Below are positions 23,838 through 35,430 of a stretch of 64,000 bases of DNA, piece after piece. The number at the start of each line of letters is the position of its first letter. Position 1 is the stretch's first letter. The DNA lies in the NCBI GenBank assembly GCA_022570795.1, contig JAKUDP010000017.1, forward strand, positions 496,001 through 560,000. Reading direction: 5' to 3'. Source of the DNA: Sphaerulina vaccinii (Eukaryota; Ascomycota; Dothideomycetes; Mycosphaerellales; Mycosphaerellaceae). Both the position numbers and the translations under genes were made by a program. A model generated the notes under the pieces. That model saw only the letters and a list, made by a program, of their open reading frames with translations, had not been told where the DNA came from and did not search any database.

Positions 23838-24221
23838 GAGGGGATTGTGTAGAGCGATGCATGAGAGATGAATGGGTATGAAAGCTTTACACATTCAGAT
23901 AGATCATCAGACATCAGACTTCAGAGCCACCAGTATCGCAGATCTTGACCGAATTTCTGTCCTCTCATGGCAGAGCGACCGAACAACTATCTCATCACTT
24001 TCCGATCTCTGTATCTTGAAGATACTGAAGTACTGCCTGACCGACTTGGGAGATCTTAGAGGATGCTATAGGATCTGGAGTATTACCAGCTTTCAAAGTC
24101 TTTCGCACTGCATCTCTAATAGCACCGGTGGCACCAATCAGTCCCAATGAATGTTTGCACATTATAGCGACCGACAAGATCTTAGGGAAAGTTGCGTTCG
24201 ACACGATCAAAGCAATCTATT
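23838..24221. other. Convergent gap between C2H2 gene and diterpene synthase
   Basis: Holds the 3' ends of two facing genes. I see nothing else in it. Confidence 0.4.
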
Positions 24222-27146
24222 CTACATCCTACTTGCAATATCTCTCGCGACATAGATCTGTCCGTACAAGTCCGTTACATTAATGAAGACTCTCATCTTC
24301 TCCAATGTCCTCTTCTTACCCTTGTCCTTTCCAGCCAGCGTCTCCAACTTAATGAAAGCCCTTTCAACATTCTCTCGTTCAAACTCCGCCAAAGAAAACA
24401 ATCTCTCCTTGAGCGAAGTCTCTTCTGTAGGTCTAGGTTGTTGTTGATCGGAAGAATGGAAGTCTGGAAAGTTGACAGAATTCAAATTCTTCTCATCCCG
24501 ATCTCTCCGCAAAGATCCATAATCGTTGTACATTCGGCAGAGAACTGCAAGATGACGACACATTGCTTCAGCGATATACTTCTCTTCGGCTGATTGGAAG
24601 CAATCTTGTTGTGGTTTGTTCTCTGTGAGAATGCATTGGAATAGCATGAAAGAGTACGGACATGACGTGTGGTCGGAGCTGGTAGATTGTACCCAGCGAT
24701 AATAAGTCGAGCGTGGCGTTTCGAAGACGGCACCAACTTGGTCGATGTTTGACTGGGTAGCGAAGCGGTCGTTGTCCGAGGCTTGTTGCATGTGCGAGAG
24801 CAGGAAAATTCGAAGTTCGTTCTTAACTGCTGCTAATGTGATTGGGCCTGCGGCGCGGACGGCGGAGTGGTTCAGGACGTATGTGATGAAAGCTTGTAAA
24901 ACCTTGCGCACATCTTCTAATGTGGGCTTGGCCGCTACAAGAGCTGTCTCATGCTCACTTGATGTATCACTTGGTGGCGTCGGAGGATCTCTCGAGCCTG
25001 GCGCAGGGAAGCTCAGCTCAGCCTGAATGTCTTCTGGATCAGTGGTGAGGCACTGTCGCTCCAGCCGAGCAAAGATGTCATCGATCATAGCCAGAATGTC
25101 GGAGGTTCGATCTCCAAAGTATCGGCCAACGACAGCCTCCATGAACTCATCTGCTTGGTAGTTGAGGAACGACACGACCATCATGTCACGTAAAGCCTTA
25201 CTGGACATGAATGTGTTTTGGAGGTTGTTGTTGGACGTCCATGTGAACGGAATGTACTCAAAGTACTTGTCATCGGCCATACCACTTCGTGGGAAGATGT
25301 CCAGACGCATCTCGCGAAGTTGAGGCAGGAAGAGATAGCCCTCGATGAGTGCTGCTTGCAGTCTCCAGGTTGCGGTACCTGAAAACAGTGGTATGCCAGA
25401 AGAATAGAATTTAGTGAACTGCTTGACGTTCTTCTCAGGAACGTCAACCAGATCCCGGGTCTTTTCTGAGAGAATTGCTTGAGGCAGTCCTGCCTTCATT
25501 GCAGCAAGAGTATAGCTTTCTGTCAATGCTTCAGATCCATAGCTGACCTTCTCGATCCACAGATACGCTGGCGCTGTTTCTTTTGAAGTTGCGATGAAGC
25601 GCTTTCCAGCCTCGAGTGCCTTGGCGATGATAGGCTGGAGAGGTCTGGCGACTGGAAGTACAGAAGCCTTAGCGATAGTCAGAACGGCGTAGCTCGTTTC
25701 TTCTTTCGAGCCCCGAGTGCCCCAGGAGCCGTCATGGTTCTGTGTCTGCAAGGTCCGAACCAATGCCTGAAATAAACTAATGACGATTCCGTCTCGGACG
25801 AGGTCTCGTGGCACAGAAGCCAATTGGCCGTCGTCCCATAGCTTCAAGGCAGCTGAGAAAGCATCGGCCATCAGCATCGTCGAGTAATGCTGAGACAGGT
25901 TCTGAGCTACTGGTCAGTATCAAGCTTAAGGCAAAAGCAAGGCATAAGAACGTACCCATTTGTCTTCGATCCACCCATCACTATTCCACCACAACTCGAC
26001 TAAGAAGCGGAGTATCTTTGTGATTTGCTTTTGATAGGCGCCAGGATCAGGTTGCGACAACAATGCTACCAGCACGTTGCAGTTGGCACTGAAGCTTGGA
26101 TTGCGTTCACCATCATACGTCTTGAAGTGCGTCTCCTCCTCGAACCGTGCTAACATGCCAGCTGGTGATGCAGGGTGACCAAGAGCGCTGAGAGCTGTCA
26201 ATGTCTTTGCCGTGTCATCAGCATCTGGTTGCACGGATGGAGCAAAGCCGAGGAGGCCTCCCTGAGCACCTAGAGCTGCTGACAATAGTTCCGCCAACTG
26301 CTTAGCAGGAGCAGTCCCAACCTCTGCAACGCTGTAATCGTTCTTGAGTAGTGTCGTGAGTACCCAAGTCATCTCAAAGTAAGTCGAAGGAAAGGCACTT
26401 GGGATGCCACCTCCGCTCTGACCAGCACCCAGTCGTACAACGTCGTGAAGATATGCCTCTGATTCTTCGTCCCAGGGTGTAGAGGACATGAGATATGCGG
26501 CAGTCGAAGAAGGAGATGCCATGAAGGCTCCAAAGTCTTTGTGATGTCTGCACTTGTTGTAGTCCAGACGTGGTAGGAAGGCTTCCAGTGAGTGTATCGC
26601 AGTCGTCTTGTGTTTCGAGTAGAGATACTCCAGCTTGAACTTTGACAATTTGGCATTGTTTTGAGCCATGAGCGCCGCCCGACCAGGAAACTTGAAGTGC
26701 ACACCTTCCTCTGCAAGAAGGTGTAGCAGTGTAGGCACCAAGAACTCGAAGCCGACATGAATTGTGGCGTCCACATCCCAGGCATTGAGTAATGTCCTCA
26801 GTGCAGCAGTTCCAAGTGCTATTCGCTCACGAAGCTCTGCAGTAGATGGAGACGCCAATTGTAGTGGCGTTGCGGTGTGCTTCTTCAAAGCGAGCAGAGA
26901 CGCGGCACTGTTAAGTATGCCATCAATCTCTGCCGCATAGGTTGGCCACGCTCCATCTGGTTGCTGAGTGTCCAAGATGTACTGGAAGCATTCTGGGAAG
27001 AGCCATTTCTGAGATCCGTCTGGCGTTGGCTTAGCCACCATAGCGACCCAGGCCGTATCGTAAACGGCGCATGACATGTACCCGACATTGTCTTTTGCTG
27101 ATGCGAGTCGATTGATGAGCTGCTGAGCACGCGTAGACAAGTCCAT
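24222..27146 (-). CDS. Bifunctional diterpene synthase (CPS/KS type)
   Basis: Cyclises GGPP to a copalyl-type diphosphate and then to a diterpene hydrocarbon. Two exons on the minus strand, 27146-25956 and 25901-24222, with a 54-bp intron, give 956 residues, the usual length of fungal CPS/KS enzymes. The class II motif DxDD is DADD at residues 308-311. The class I metal site is DEFME at 648-652 (fungal DExxE form), and the NSE-type motif is N856-D-Y-G-S860-x3-D864. Further family marks are VYDTAWVAM near the start, QPDGAWP, and HDGSWG in the second exon. All catalytic motifs are intact. The product could be ent-kaurene, a pimaradiene or another labdane-derived skeleton; the missing extra gibberellin P450s favour a non-gibberellin product. 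Its neighbours HMGR, GGPPS and HMGS supply the substrate. Confidence 0.94.
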
Positions 27147-27611
27147 ATTCTTTACGTGTGGAGGAGTTTGTTGTGAAATTGTGGTCGTGAGTAGAGAATG
27201 CGTGAGTGCCTGTCTTTAATGCCATCGCACGCGGCGACGACCACACTAGGTCCGCCATCCTGATAGAATCAATCCTAAAGCTGATGTTGATGTTGTTGGA
27301 TGAAGGAGTTGAGAAGAAGCGAGGTCATTTTGGAGTCGGTCTTGGCACTCCAGGACGATCCACACCGAAGAACACTCAGCCCGACTACGACATCACCCAA
27401 AGATTGTCACTCTGCACACAGAAGTCATCATTGGACGACGCGTGAGGTGTGATCACGACTCTCAAGAGGTCTCGGCGTGGAAGTCAGCGCCATCTCACTA
27501 TCGCCACACAGGAAGCATCAGCGGAGCGAATCAGTTGGGTATGTAGTCTTGCAACAGTATTCTATATGGTATCTTGATGAACGCCCTAAATCTATCCCGG
27601 AGTTTCAATAT
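27147..27611. promoter_or_regulatory. Promoter of the diterpene synthase
   Basis: This gap lies between the start of the synthase and the 3' end of the co-oriented HMG-CoA reductase. Scattered CGG/CCG triplets occur (near 27228, 27335, 27365 and 27475). No clear TATA box or repeat is visible. Confidence 0.35.
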
Positions 27612-29677
27612 CTATGCCTTCCGGTTGTGTGCCATGTGACTTTGCACAAGTGAGCCTGCTGCGAGTGACGACAAGAGACTCAGCTCACCTGCCAACACAC
27701 CTGCTGCTACGATGCAGGCCAACCTCTGGGCGTTCTTCCCAGGCATATCACGATCGGCACCACGTACACCTAGAAGGTCAAGCATCGCAGCTTGTGGTGC
27801 CAATATAGTTCCACCACCCACTGTGCCAACCTCTATCGATGGCATATATACGGAAATCTCGAGGTCTCCTTCTGAAGTTCTACAGAGTCCATCAGTCTAG
27901 TTCGAGATAGTCCAATAGTGAGTGTAACTTACTTCTTCATTGACGTGAGACAGCTACTGCTTTCCACGTTCTGTGCCGGATCCTGGCCAGTCGCCAGGAA
28001 GATAGCAGTGACGATATTAGCCGCGTGTGCGTTGAAGCCACCCATGGCGCCTGCGACCGCACTTCCTACCATGTTCTTCGTGGTATTGAGGTTCACAAGA
28101 GTATCCACATCGGTCTTGAGAACGCGCTTGAGCACGTCTGCGGCAATGATGGCTTGAGCACAAACACTCTTGCCACGCCCATCGATCCAGTTGATTGCTG
28201 CGGCTTTCTTGTCGGTGCAGTAGTTGCCGCTGAGACTGACCACTTCCATGTCCCCAAAGCCAGCAGCAGCGATTGCGACAAGTGATGCTTCAACACCCTT
28301 GCTAATCATGTTCATGCCCATGGCATCTCCAGTAGTGGCTTTGAAGCGAGCGAAGACGTCGGATCCCGTAACAGCTACACGGATGTTGCGAAGTCTTGCG
28401 AAGCGACTCGTACTATTGAATGCTGTCTCAACGACGCCGAACCCCTGAGGTGTGTCGAGCCAATGCTTGAACGCAGCTGCGCGTTGCAGAGATGGGAATC
28501 TGAGTGCTGGACCACGAGTCATTCCATCATCGAGAAGTGTTGTAGTCGCACCACCACTAGCATTGATCGCAGTGGCTCCGCGATTTGTGCTTGCGACTAG
28601 TACACCTTCTGTAGTTGCCATTGGTAGGTAGAATGAGGAGCCATTGACATTGAGTGGTCCAGCTACACCTACAGGAAGTGGTAGATACCCAATGACATTC
28701 TCGCAGCAGGCTCCAAGCACTGTATCGTAGTCATAATCGGCGTGTGGCAGAGCAGAGGTCGCGAGAGTAGAGGCCGTTCCTTGGGTTCGAGTGTCACTCG
28801 CCACAATGCCTCGGCGTATCTGCACCGCGCGAGTGGAATCGCCTAACACTTTCTCGAGGCTATAAAGGGGTAGCTTGTCAACGATGGCTTTTGCCACTAC
28901 TTCTTCGTCGCTCATGGATTTCCATTCGGCCGAGGGTGGCACTGGGCCTCTTGCTTTGCTGGCAGCTGGAACGTCAACGACTGGGCAGGATTTCTTCGGG
29001 GCCCTGTTCACGTTCGAAGAACTTGTTGAAGGAATCGATGTCTTGGAGAATGGACATTGAGCCAATGGCTTTGGAACAGTACGGACCAGCAACTTTGAAG
29101 CTGTAGACTGCTGGTCTATGCTTTGTGCCGACGCCAGCGGAAATGGGATCGCAACGTATGCAGCGAATGCACATACTAAAGCAACAAGTAGATTCGAAAT
29201 CCATGAGAACCTGCTGCCTGATATTGCTGCCGTTGAAGAGTTGATGAGGATGTCTTCTACACTGCTCGCTGCATACTCGTCACCGGAATGGTTCACGCCG
29301 GTAATGAGAACCAGTCTCGTCGATTTGGCTCCATTTTCCTGCTCGCAGAGATGAAGAACATGGTCTTGCGTTTGCCGCAGTTCGTGGCTGATCTTTTGAT
29401 GTTCGAGGGCTCCGAGATAGGGTGGTGTATCCGTCTTATTTGCAGGAAGAGCGTAGGTGGGCACGGCTGCAGAGATCGAATAATCGACACTGTGGAAATG
29501 TCGCAGCCCAGGATCCGGGAAGCTTCTTTCGCCAGTAGGGCTCCAAAGAAGGGCTACAGCTCCAGCTGCTATAGCGACGGATGTAACACGAACAGGAATG
29601 CTCTTCGTGCTAGACCGGGCAAGTCTTGCCCAGGACATCGTCCCTTCTGGACAGGAATCAACGTATTGTTCACGCAT
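27612..29677 (-). CDS. HMG-CoA reductase, cluster copy with short membrane region
   Basis: NADPH-dependent reduction of HMG-CoA to mevalonate at the ER. Two exons on the minus strand, 29677-27933 and 27879-27612, with a 53-bp intron, give 670 residues. The catalytic domain is complete: ENVIGYLPLPVGVAGPL, TTEGVLVASTNRG, GDAMGMNMISKG, MPSIEVGTVGGGT and the catalytic His in SHMAHNR near the C-terminus. The N-terminal part has only two hydrophobic segments (about residues 29-46 and 159-179). Housekeeping fungal HMGRs are usually over 1,000 residues with about eight membrane spans and a sterol-sensing domain, which is absent here. This fits a dedicated copy that may escape sterol feedback; that effect is an inference. 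It lies between the diterpene synthase and GGPP synthase on the same strand. Confidence 0.94.
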
Positions 29678-30381
29678 GTTGCGAATATGTCAAGCGTGCA
29701 AGGTAGATCAACAGAATTTGCAAAAGATAGCTCACTCTGGGTAGGCAGCCTGCATAGACAGGCTGCTGGTACTTACTTTAGCATTATTCTGCCATGCGGC
29801 AGCATAAAGGAACGAGCAATCCATGCACGATCCGTAGCACCAGCTTAAGATTCAGCTTCATCTTCAGCCAAATCCCGCAATACGTCTGGATATGCGCCTA
29901 AGCGCTCGTGCGAAGCGGTTGTCTGGCGTATGCATCAAGCAATCTCGCCGAATGTGGTAGGATCGTGTGGACGCCGATGGATCTTGGAGCTGCGCCAGAT
30001 TATCTTTGGCTAGGTGGATGAATATTGTGACGGACAATCATTCAGCTCACGAGAATAGCCTTGCTGAGTAAGTACTGAGGACTGGCTAGCATTGTGTAAC
30101 CTGCTACGCTTGGCTCGAGCATGCTAGCCACGCGTGGGCGCGAGAGCGTTTCTCTGGTGGGGCGCCCGATACAGGGCCACTGGAGCACTTCAAAGCTCTT
30201 ATCAGGCTGTCCAGTCTTTTCAAAGGCATGTCGGGTGCGAGCGTGATAAGATCGATGATGTTTTGAGAATGTTGACGAAAGGATGATTGGGAAGACGAGA
30301 AGAAACGAGGTGAAAAGCCCTCACTTCTTGGCATGAGACTTGGCGATGAACAATGAGTTATGGCAATCAACGTAATATCTC
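29678..30381. promoter_or_regulatory. Promoter region of the HMG-CoA reductase
   Basis: About 700 bp between the start of the HMGR gene and the 3' end of GGPP synthase. The visible structure is a perfect inverted repeat at 29745-29766. I see no further gene. Confidence 0.4.
29745..29766. repeat. Perfect inverted repeat in the HMGR promoter
   Basis: GCAGCCTG, six bases, then CAGGCTGC: 8-bp arms starting about 70 bp before the HMGR ATG. It could be a dimeric transcription-factor site or a hairpin in the 5' untranslated RNA. Confidence 0.6.
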
Positions 30382-31663
30382 TTAGATCTGTCTACACAAC
30401 ACTCCATCAAATTCCAACTGGCAGCCCCTCAGTCCATCCGCAAGCTTGTCCAGCAGACCTTCAAGCAGAGGATTCGGCACACCAACTTCTGTCATCAACA
30501 ATCTCGCACGCTTGTCCAGAGTTTCGAGAACGTGTCTGGTATGTGCAAGACTCCCAGCACGGTGCAGAGACATTGCCGCATCTGTTTTGATTGCATCGTC
30601 TTCCGTTCTCAAAGTAAGGAGCTCCACGATATGGGTTTTCTCTGGGCTGTCTGTCCAAACAGCATGAGCTATTGGATACGAGAACTTGCCCTCTGTCAGG
30701 TCATCAAAGAAGCCCTTCTGCGCAGCCATCTGCATTACAATGTCAGCTAAGTCGTCGACATCAGAACTGTCAACTTACCTTTTCATCGCAGACATTCTTG
30801 AGATCGTCGAGAATCTGGAATTGAAGCCCGATAACGTCGACCAGGTTCGACACATCCAGCTTGACTGCACTTATAGCCTGCAACAACCTCAAGATCAACC
30901 GAAACAGGCCTCCAGTCTTGTTCGAGACCATTTGCAAGTAGTCAGCTTCCGATGGCGGCTGTACTGTATCACGCCAGAAGAGCTCCATGCCTTGGCCACG
31001 GTGGAGGTTGAGCATTTCTTCATTGAAGATCCTCATTGCCTCCGGCCAGTTCGCGAGCTGGAACAAGTGCTGCTGAGCTTCGAAGTATACGTAGTTGGCA
31101 GAATTGATAGTTTGCGCTACTCCATAGACCTCATGCGCGGATGGCAGACCTCGTCGAAGCTTCGTGTTGTCTTGGATATCGTCGATGAGCAGAGAGGCGT
31201 TGTGCATCATCGTGACTGTTTCGGCTATGATGTTGCTGGAGACCTCGTCGACTTGGAACCAGTGATTGAAGGCCTTCATGAGTTGTCGACGAATCTCCTT
31301 GCCTGGCATTGAAGCGACATAGTCGTAAGGTTCTTTGATGATCTTTTCGTTGTGATCTTCCCAGTGATGAGACAACTTATGGTCGATAGATTGAGAAAGA
31401 TCGTATTCATCAGCGAAGGTGCCCATGTCGGAGCTTGTGCAGCTTGTTCGCGACGACTCCGAGGTTCTCGACGATTCGTACTCAGATGCATTCTCTGATG
31501 AATCGTAGAGATGTTCCGAGGCTACAGAAGGGGCAACTGAAGCCGTTGGTGTTCGCTGACTCTTGTCTCTGAGGTCGACATAGTCGGTGCAAAGTGGTTC
31601 AAGATCTTCGTTGCCATCGAAGTCGGATTCGTACGCGAAGAAGTGTAGTAGTGTGTCGTGCAT
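30382..31663 (-). CDS. Geranylgeranyl diphosphate synthase
   Basis: Condenses isopentenyl units into C20 GGPP for the diterpene synthase. Two exons on the minus strand, 31663-30779 and 30729-30382, with a 49-bp intron, give 410 residues. The first aspartate-rich motif is DDIQD at residues 161-165 inside MMHNASLLIDDIQDN. The second is DDLKN at 286-290 inside GLQFQILDDLKN. The residues before the first motif (MMHNASLL) resemble other GGPP synthases. An N-terminal extension of about 90 residues is rich in Ser, Glu and Thr, is probably disordered and is absent from the core fold. The gene is divergent from HMG-CoA synthase and reads in the same direction as HMGR. It is probably a cluster-dedicated copy beside a housekeeping one elsewhere. 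Confidence 0.93.
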
Positions 31664-32130
31664 GTTTGCTATGTCTTGGTAAGATGGAGGTATGACCCAG
31701 AATGCTGGGCTAGCATCACCGTGTGATGGCAGCTACATGTATTGAGTCCAAACTGATCATCCTTGTGATCCATCCTCTTCGAGTTGTCCCCGTCAGCACT
31801 GCCATGTGTCTTCACAGGATTGTGATACTGCGTTAACTTGATGTTGTGATGAGTAATGCTCGGAGCTGAGTGAAGTGGGATCGGATCCGTAGTTCCCACG
31901 AGTCTTGATCTTGGCGATGGTATGCAGATCAGTTTCTCAGGCTGAGCGACCATACTCCATTGAAGGGAGCCTCGGAGCATGCAGCTCAGCTCGATCCAAG
32001 AGTGATTCAGATACCTGCGGATATATAGTTAGCAAAGAAGGCGACCTTTCAACTCAAACACTCTTTCAACGATATTCTATCACCCAGAACGTGCTGCTCT
32101 TCGTTTTTCTCTCGAAATAGAAGTTCCACC
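31664..32130. promoter_or_regulatory. Divergent promoter, GGPP synthase / HMG-CoA synthase
   Basis: 467 bp shared by two precursor-supply genes. The 8-mer CTCGGAGC occurs twice (31859-31866 and 31971-31978), and TCGGATCCG lies near 31881. A TATATAG element at 32022-32028 serves the HMG-CoA synthase. These CGG-bearing repeats are candidate sites for the cluster regulator. Confidence 0.5.
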
Positions 32131-33759
32131 ATGCCTCACGCGATATCACCCAGCGCCTCTCCAGCATCTGTCTCCAGTCGGAGAAGACTCGAAGCCAGCA
32201 ATGTGGGCATCAAGGCCATCGAGCTGTACTTTCCAGATACTGTGAGTACAAATGTCCTCCCTTAAGAAGAGTACGTTGCTGACTATTACTAGTGTGTCGA
32301 ACAATCCGAGCTTGAGAAGTACGATGGTGTCTCAGAGGGCAAGTATACCATTGGTCTTGGCCAGACCCGAATGAGTTTCTGCGACGATCGTGAAGGTAAG
32401 CCGCACTGCACCAAGCCAAACACATACCTCGCTGACTGTGCTTGCACAAGACATCTACTCCATCACTTTGACAGCACTGTCTTCTCTTCTCCGAAAATAT
32501 GAGATTGACACAAAGTCCATCGGTCGTCTAGAAGTTGGCACAGAGACGCTGCTAGACAAGAGCAAGAGCGTGAAGTCAGTACTCATGCAATTGTTCGCCA
32601 ACACCGATGGCAACATCGAAGGCGTCGACAACATCAATGCCTGTTATGGAGGTACCAATGCGCTCTTCAACGCCGTGAACTGGATCGAGTCTTCTGCTTG
32701 GGATGGTCGAGATGCAATCGTGGTCGCAGGCGACGTTGCTGTCTACGGCAAAGGTGCAGCTCGTCCTACCGGTGGCTGCGGCGCTGTCGCAATGTTGATT
32801 GGGCCTAATGCACCAGTCGAACTCCAGGCTGGCCTACGGGGAAGCTTTATGCAACACACTTATGACTTCTACAAAGCCGACTTGCGCACAGAATACCCGA
32901 TCGTTCAAGGACACTACTCAATTGAGTGTTATACCAGAGCTCTGGACAACTGCTATGCGGCTTACCGCAAGCGCGAAGAGCAATTGCGAGGGCTCGAGGC
33001 AGATTCTGGATATACCTCCGAGACAGAAGCAGCTCAGTCAGATGAGAAGAGCGTGTCGTGCCCCAGCAAAGCCAGTCCAACGATAGCTGAGCGCTTCGAC
33101 CATATGTGCTTCCACGCGCCCACAACCAAGCTCGTGTCCAAGTCATACGCCCGGCTGGTATACAACGACTTCAAAGCGCAGCCTGACCACCCGGAGTTCT
33201 CGCAGCTGGACAAATCGATCCTCGAGGTCAAGTATGAAGACAGTCTCCGCGATCGAGGTATAGAGAAGACCTTCGTCAGCCATGCCGCGAAGCTATACAA
33301 GCAGCGTGTCAGCCCCAGTACCATGGCACCAACCATGTGTGGCAATATGTACACAGCTAGCTTATACTCTGGGCTCGCCAGTCTGCTCAGCAACGTGGCA
33401 CCGGAGGATCTGTTTGGTAAGACGATTGGCATGTTCAGCTTCGGATCCGGTCTTGCAAGTACTCTCTTTTCTCTGAAGGTCGTTGGCGATACATCAGAGA
33501 TGCAGAGGAACCTCAACATTGCGGAGAGATTGAGGAACCGAAGAGTGGTGTCTCCAGAGGTGTATGACCAGGTAAGTCCAGTTCGCAGCTCTTGAGCGCG
33601 GTAGAAGCTGACCCTATTGTGCAGGCCATGAAGATGCGTGAAGCAGCTCATCTCCAGAACGACTTTACGCCTCAGGGAGACTGTGGTATCCTTAAGAAGG
33701 GCACATACTACCTTACCAAGGTAGATGACCAGTTCAGGAGAGAGTATAGTGTGGCATAA
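32131..33759 (+). CDS. Hydroxymethylglutaryl-CoA synthase, cluster copy
   Basis: Joins acetyl-CoA and acetoacetyl-CoA to HMG-CoA, the step before HMG-CoA reductase. Four exons, 32131-32241, 32293-32395, 32451-33571 and 33625-33759, give 489 residues from a CCACCATG start. Landmarks are GKYTIGLGQ early on, the catalytic cysteine (Cys136) in NACYGGTNALFNAVNW, DVAVYGKGAARPTGGCGAVAML, SYARLVYNDF and FSFGSGLASTLFSL. The C-terminus ends after a GTYYLTKVDDQFRREY-type segment as in the family. A Ser/Glu-rich insert lies around bases 33000-33080. A dedicated HMG-CoA synthase inside a diterpene cluster is unusual. It is divergent from GGPP synthase over a short promoter, which suggests matched expression. 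Confidence 0.94.
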
Positions 33760-34339
33760 AAGACGTTGAATCAAGTTCTGCCATTCCCAGGCGCTCTGTA
33801 ATGTAGAAATGTCAGGCCATGAGCATTCTTTTCCGTCTCTTGCCGTGCCCTGCGTCTTCCATTGCTCTTCTTCTCGTCAGCTCCTTTCTCGAGAACAGCA
33901 TGTATGTCGTGCGCATAACCACGACGCGCTTCGTCCGTCTGTCTGGTACTGAGCCAGGCTCAATACGCCACATCACGAGCGCTCAGGCATCATCGTCGCG
34001 ATATGGGTGTCTTGATCTCCGAATCAGAACAGATTGGCCGATGCCATTCCATTCCCATCAGGGCCATCCGCAAGGTGGAGAATGGCCTCGAGACAGAGGT
34101 TCAGTCGTTGGAGAGGAGTATCCAATCAGGACCCATAATCATTCACTTAAGGCTTGGCACGCATACGCCGAGATCGGACTTGCCTGAGCTTCAAGTTCGG
34201 GAGGAACACTCCTACGATCCCACGACACCGAAATGTGATCCATAATGGACTCTGCCCCAGAGCAAGGTCCGCAAGACTGCCTCTGCAGATCATCATTACT
34301 ACTCTGTCTCCACTGCCCTGACTGACGCGTACCAACACA
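33760..34339. other. Upstream region of the GST-like gene
   Basis: Intergenic stretch after HMG-CoA synthase. The frame at 33819-34187 starts with a hydrophobic segment but resembles no family, and its composition afterwards looks random. No other structure is seen. Confidence 0.4.
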
Positions 34340-35141
34340 ATGCCGGGTCGAAACCAGTTATACACATACAAGGTAGAGAAACACCACAATCGACTAGTCT
34401 ATACAGCACTGACATCTCACATAGGGTGGTCCAAGATCAATAGGTGTCCTCGCAGTAGCCCACGCCATAAACTTCGACATCGAAGTAATAGAAACAAACC
34501 CTCAAAATGGTCTATCAGAAGAATATCTCCGTCTAAACAAACTCGGCAAAACTCCAACTTTCGTCACAGCAGATGGCACAGTTCTCACAGAATGCATGGC
34601 GATCGCACTTTATGGTATATATATATATTACCACAACTCTTCACAATGTACAACGAACGTATAGCTGATGATGATGATGATAGTCGCAAGTCAAGACCCA
34701 GAAGCCCGATTCCTCGGACCTACACAACTAGATTTCATCCAAATAATCAAATGGATGTCACTCTGCAACACCGATGTCGTAAAACGTATAGCAGCCTGGA
34801 TAAAACCTTTACTCGGCGTATCACCTTACAGCAAAGCCGGTGTGGAAGTGGCGATACAAGAGACCAACAAAGCGATTCAGATATTCGAGGATCACCTATC
34901 TGACAGGCGATATCTCGTTGCAGATTGTTTGACTTTGGCAGATGTTTTTTGTGCTGGGTTGGTCAGCTTTGGGTTTGGGCAGGTGTTTGATAGGGAGTGG
35001 AGGAAACATTTTCCTTACTTTACTGCTTGGTTTGAGATGGTTACGCAGCTTGAGATGTATCGTGCTGTTGTGGAGAAGACTGTTATGGTTGAGAAAGGGT
35101 TGGGACCTCCTGCTGCGGTCCTAGCGAATGGGAGTGCGTGA
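34340..35141 (+). CDS. Glutathione S-transferase-like protein, EF1-gamma type
   Basis: Three exons, 34340-34372, 34425-34614 and 34684-35141, give 226 residues. The N-terminal thioredoxin-like half includes LYTYK, EYLRLNKLGKTPTFV and LTECMAIALY; the C-terminal helical half includes DRRYLVADCLTLADVF, the N-capping region typical of GSTs. The pattern is closest to the EF1-gamma/GST-like proteins common in fungal metabolite clusters. The role may be glutathione conjugation, isomerisation or detoxification of a pathway intermediate; the substrate is unknown. Intron 2 contains an AT dinucleotide run and GAT triplet repeats, which makes its ends less sure than the other splice sites. The A. nidulans pbc cluster carries, as I recall, a similar EF1-gamma-like gene. 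Confidence 0.8.
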
Positions 35142-35430
35142 AAGGGTGGAAGGCGGGCGGGCGGGCGGTGTATGATAGAGAGAGATGATGTTGCACGACA
35201 GTCTCGATGCGGCGTGGGCATAAGAATGGGATATGTGAAATGAATGACAATTTCTTTACCTAATCATCACCTGCTGAGCGTCACTTGAGGCAGTTTTCTG
35301 GGGACGAAGTGATTCTACACCACTTCATTCGCAGAGAGCACAATTGAGAACATAAATAACGAGAGTCAGAGAGACCGCATAGTGTTTGAGATGAGACTTG
35401 AATAGCATCAACTATTTCACAGCGTAAAGA
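35142..35430. other. Convergent gap after the GST-like gene
   Basis: Short 3' region with a GGCGGGCGGGCGGGCGG run just after the GST stop codon, near 35152-35170. Nothing else is seen. Confidence 0.4.

Noticed and set aside
24222..25877. Separate one-domain terpene synthase downstream of a class II cyclase
   Set aside because: A 54-bp intron joins it in frame to the upstream DxDD-bearing frame, giving the normal 956-residue bifunctional enzyme.
20499..27146. Gibberellin biosynthesis cluster
   Set aside because: CPS/KS and a P450-4-like gene are present, but the other P450s of fungal gibberellin pathways are missing while HMGS, HMGR, GST and SDR genes are present.
33819..34187. Possible small secreted protein with a hydrophobic N-terminus
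   Set aside because: After the first 25 residues the sequence looks random, with no cysteine pattern or family match.
34615..34683. AT and GAT microsatellites as a regulatory element
   Set aside because: They lie inside intron 2 of the GST-like gene and need no special role.
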